Positions 63,651-64,000 of a stretch of 64,000 nt of DNA are shown in pieces. Position 1 is the stretch's first letter. Each line of letters opens with the position of its first letter. A program made the translations under genes and the position numbers. This stretch comes from Vibrio hippocampi (lineage in GTDB: Bacteria; Pseudomonadota; Gammaproteobacteria; Enterobacterales; Vibrionaceae), in NCBI RefSeq assembly GCF_921292975.1, contig NZ_CAKLCM010000003.1, positions 1 through 64,000 on the forward strand, read 5' to 3'. The notes below the pieces were generated by a model, which was given only the letters and a program-made list of their open reading frames with translations, had not been told where the DNA came from and did not search any database.

Positions 63651-64000
63651 TGTCTGACCTATTTTATCCAGTCCAATCGCTCACTCTCATACCTCCTCCT
63701 TTACTAAGTAATCCATAACACACTGAATTAAGTCTGGTTTTTCTTAGCATTTATGCTTGTACTCTATCGCGCATTAGGTTTACTGGTCGCCATTTATGCG
63801 ACAAATGCGGGTTATCTACACCCGATTGAATCAAGCGCTGAATTTCCTAGTCCACTTTGCGTAGACATCGAATTATATTTACCATCAATTGAGATTTGCA
63901 GTGAGCTGGTGGGTATTGTTCGTATGAGGTCAAACGAATTATTGATATGTGAACGGGGTTGAAATTGTCATGGTGTGAGAATCTCAACCGAAATTGGAAT
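63651..64000. other. Right-edge region without supported gene
   Basis: An open frame at 63753-63962 has no ribosome site and no recognised family. Nothing else can be named; a gene may begin beyond the edge. Confidence 0.4.

Noticed and set aside
63753..63962. 69-codon frame at the right edge
   Set aside because: No ribosome site and no recognisable domain.

Overview
The window is the replication-origin end of a Vibrio chromosome 2. The left edge holds the N-terminus of the chromosome-2 initiator RctB, then an ori2 iteron array, then parA2-parB2. Palindromes matching the chromosome-2 centromere parS2 (TTTACA-N-TGTAAA) recur over the first 8.5 kb. Base composition, codon use and the housekeeping genes (tmcA, malP-malQ-glgB, speA-speB, ugp) fit a marine Vibrio. 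I saw no transposase, phage gene, CRISPR array, rRNA or tRNA.

Layout. 1-3811: rctB (partial), ori2, rctA-like region, parA2, parB2. 3918-10982: tmcA, a DUF342 protein, a small lipoprotein, a DUF445 membrane protein, and a periplasmic binding-protein-like/porin pair. 11503-13467: a secreted PL7 alginate lyase with two CBM32-like domains. 13849-16829: cold-shock protein, three small ORFs, a DUF368 membrane protein and a glyoxalase-fold protein. 17503-26558: maltodextrin/glycogen genes malP-malQ-glgB, a MAPEG protein and an Old Yellow Enzyme. 26700-35518: alginate-oligomer catabolism, with a sodium/solute symporter, eda, kdgK, a KdgF-like cupin and a translationally coupled pair of PL17 oligoalginate lyases. 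36170-39003: speA-speB. 39134-46041: ugp glycerol-3-phosphate/glycerophosphodiester locus with a DeoR-family regulator; its ugpB-ugpA gap carries an ERIC-type repeat. 46153-63597: a second uronate locus, with a heparinase II/III-fold lyase, uxaC, a second symporter, kdgR, an RpiB-fold isomerase (DhuI-like), kduD, an AlgQ/AlgM/AlgS-like ABC importer, a small PL7 lyase, a KdgM porin and a third symporter.

How the genes work together. Secreted PL7 lyases cut polyuronate outside the cell. KdgM-type porins pass oligomers across the outer membrane. Three paralogous symporters and one ABC importer cross the inner membrane. Signal-less exolyases (two PL17, one heparinase II/III-fold) release unsaturated uronates. 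KdgF, DhuI and KduD convert these to 2-keto-3-deoxygluconate, and KdgK and Eda split it to pyruvate and glyceraldehyde-3-phosphate. UxaC would take saturated uronates.

Two operator families separate the system into halves. A TTGT-N3-ACAA palindrome lies before the 11.5-kb alginate lyase, symporter 1, the eda/kdgK/kdgF and PL17 operons, and symporter 3. KdgR-type boxes lie before uxaC, symporter 2, the kdgR/dhuI gap and kduD. I read this as an alginate regulon next to, and sharing enzymes with, a KdgR-controlled locus for another uronide, possibly glucuronate-rich. That substrate assignment is inference and is the most interesting part of the window.
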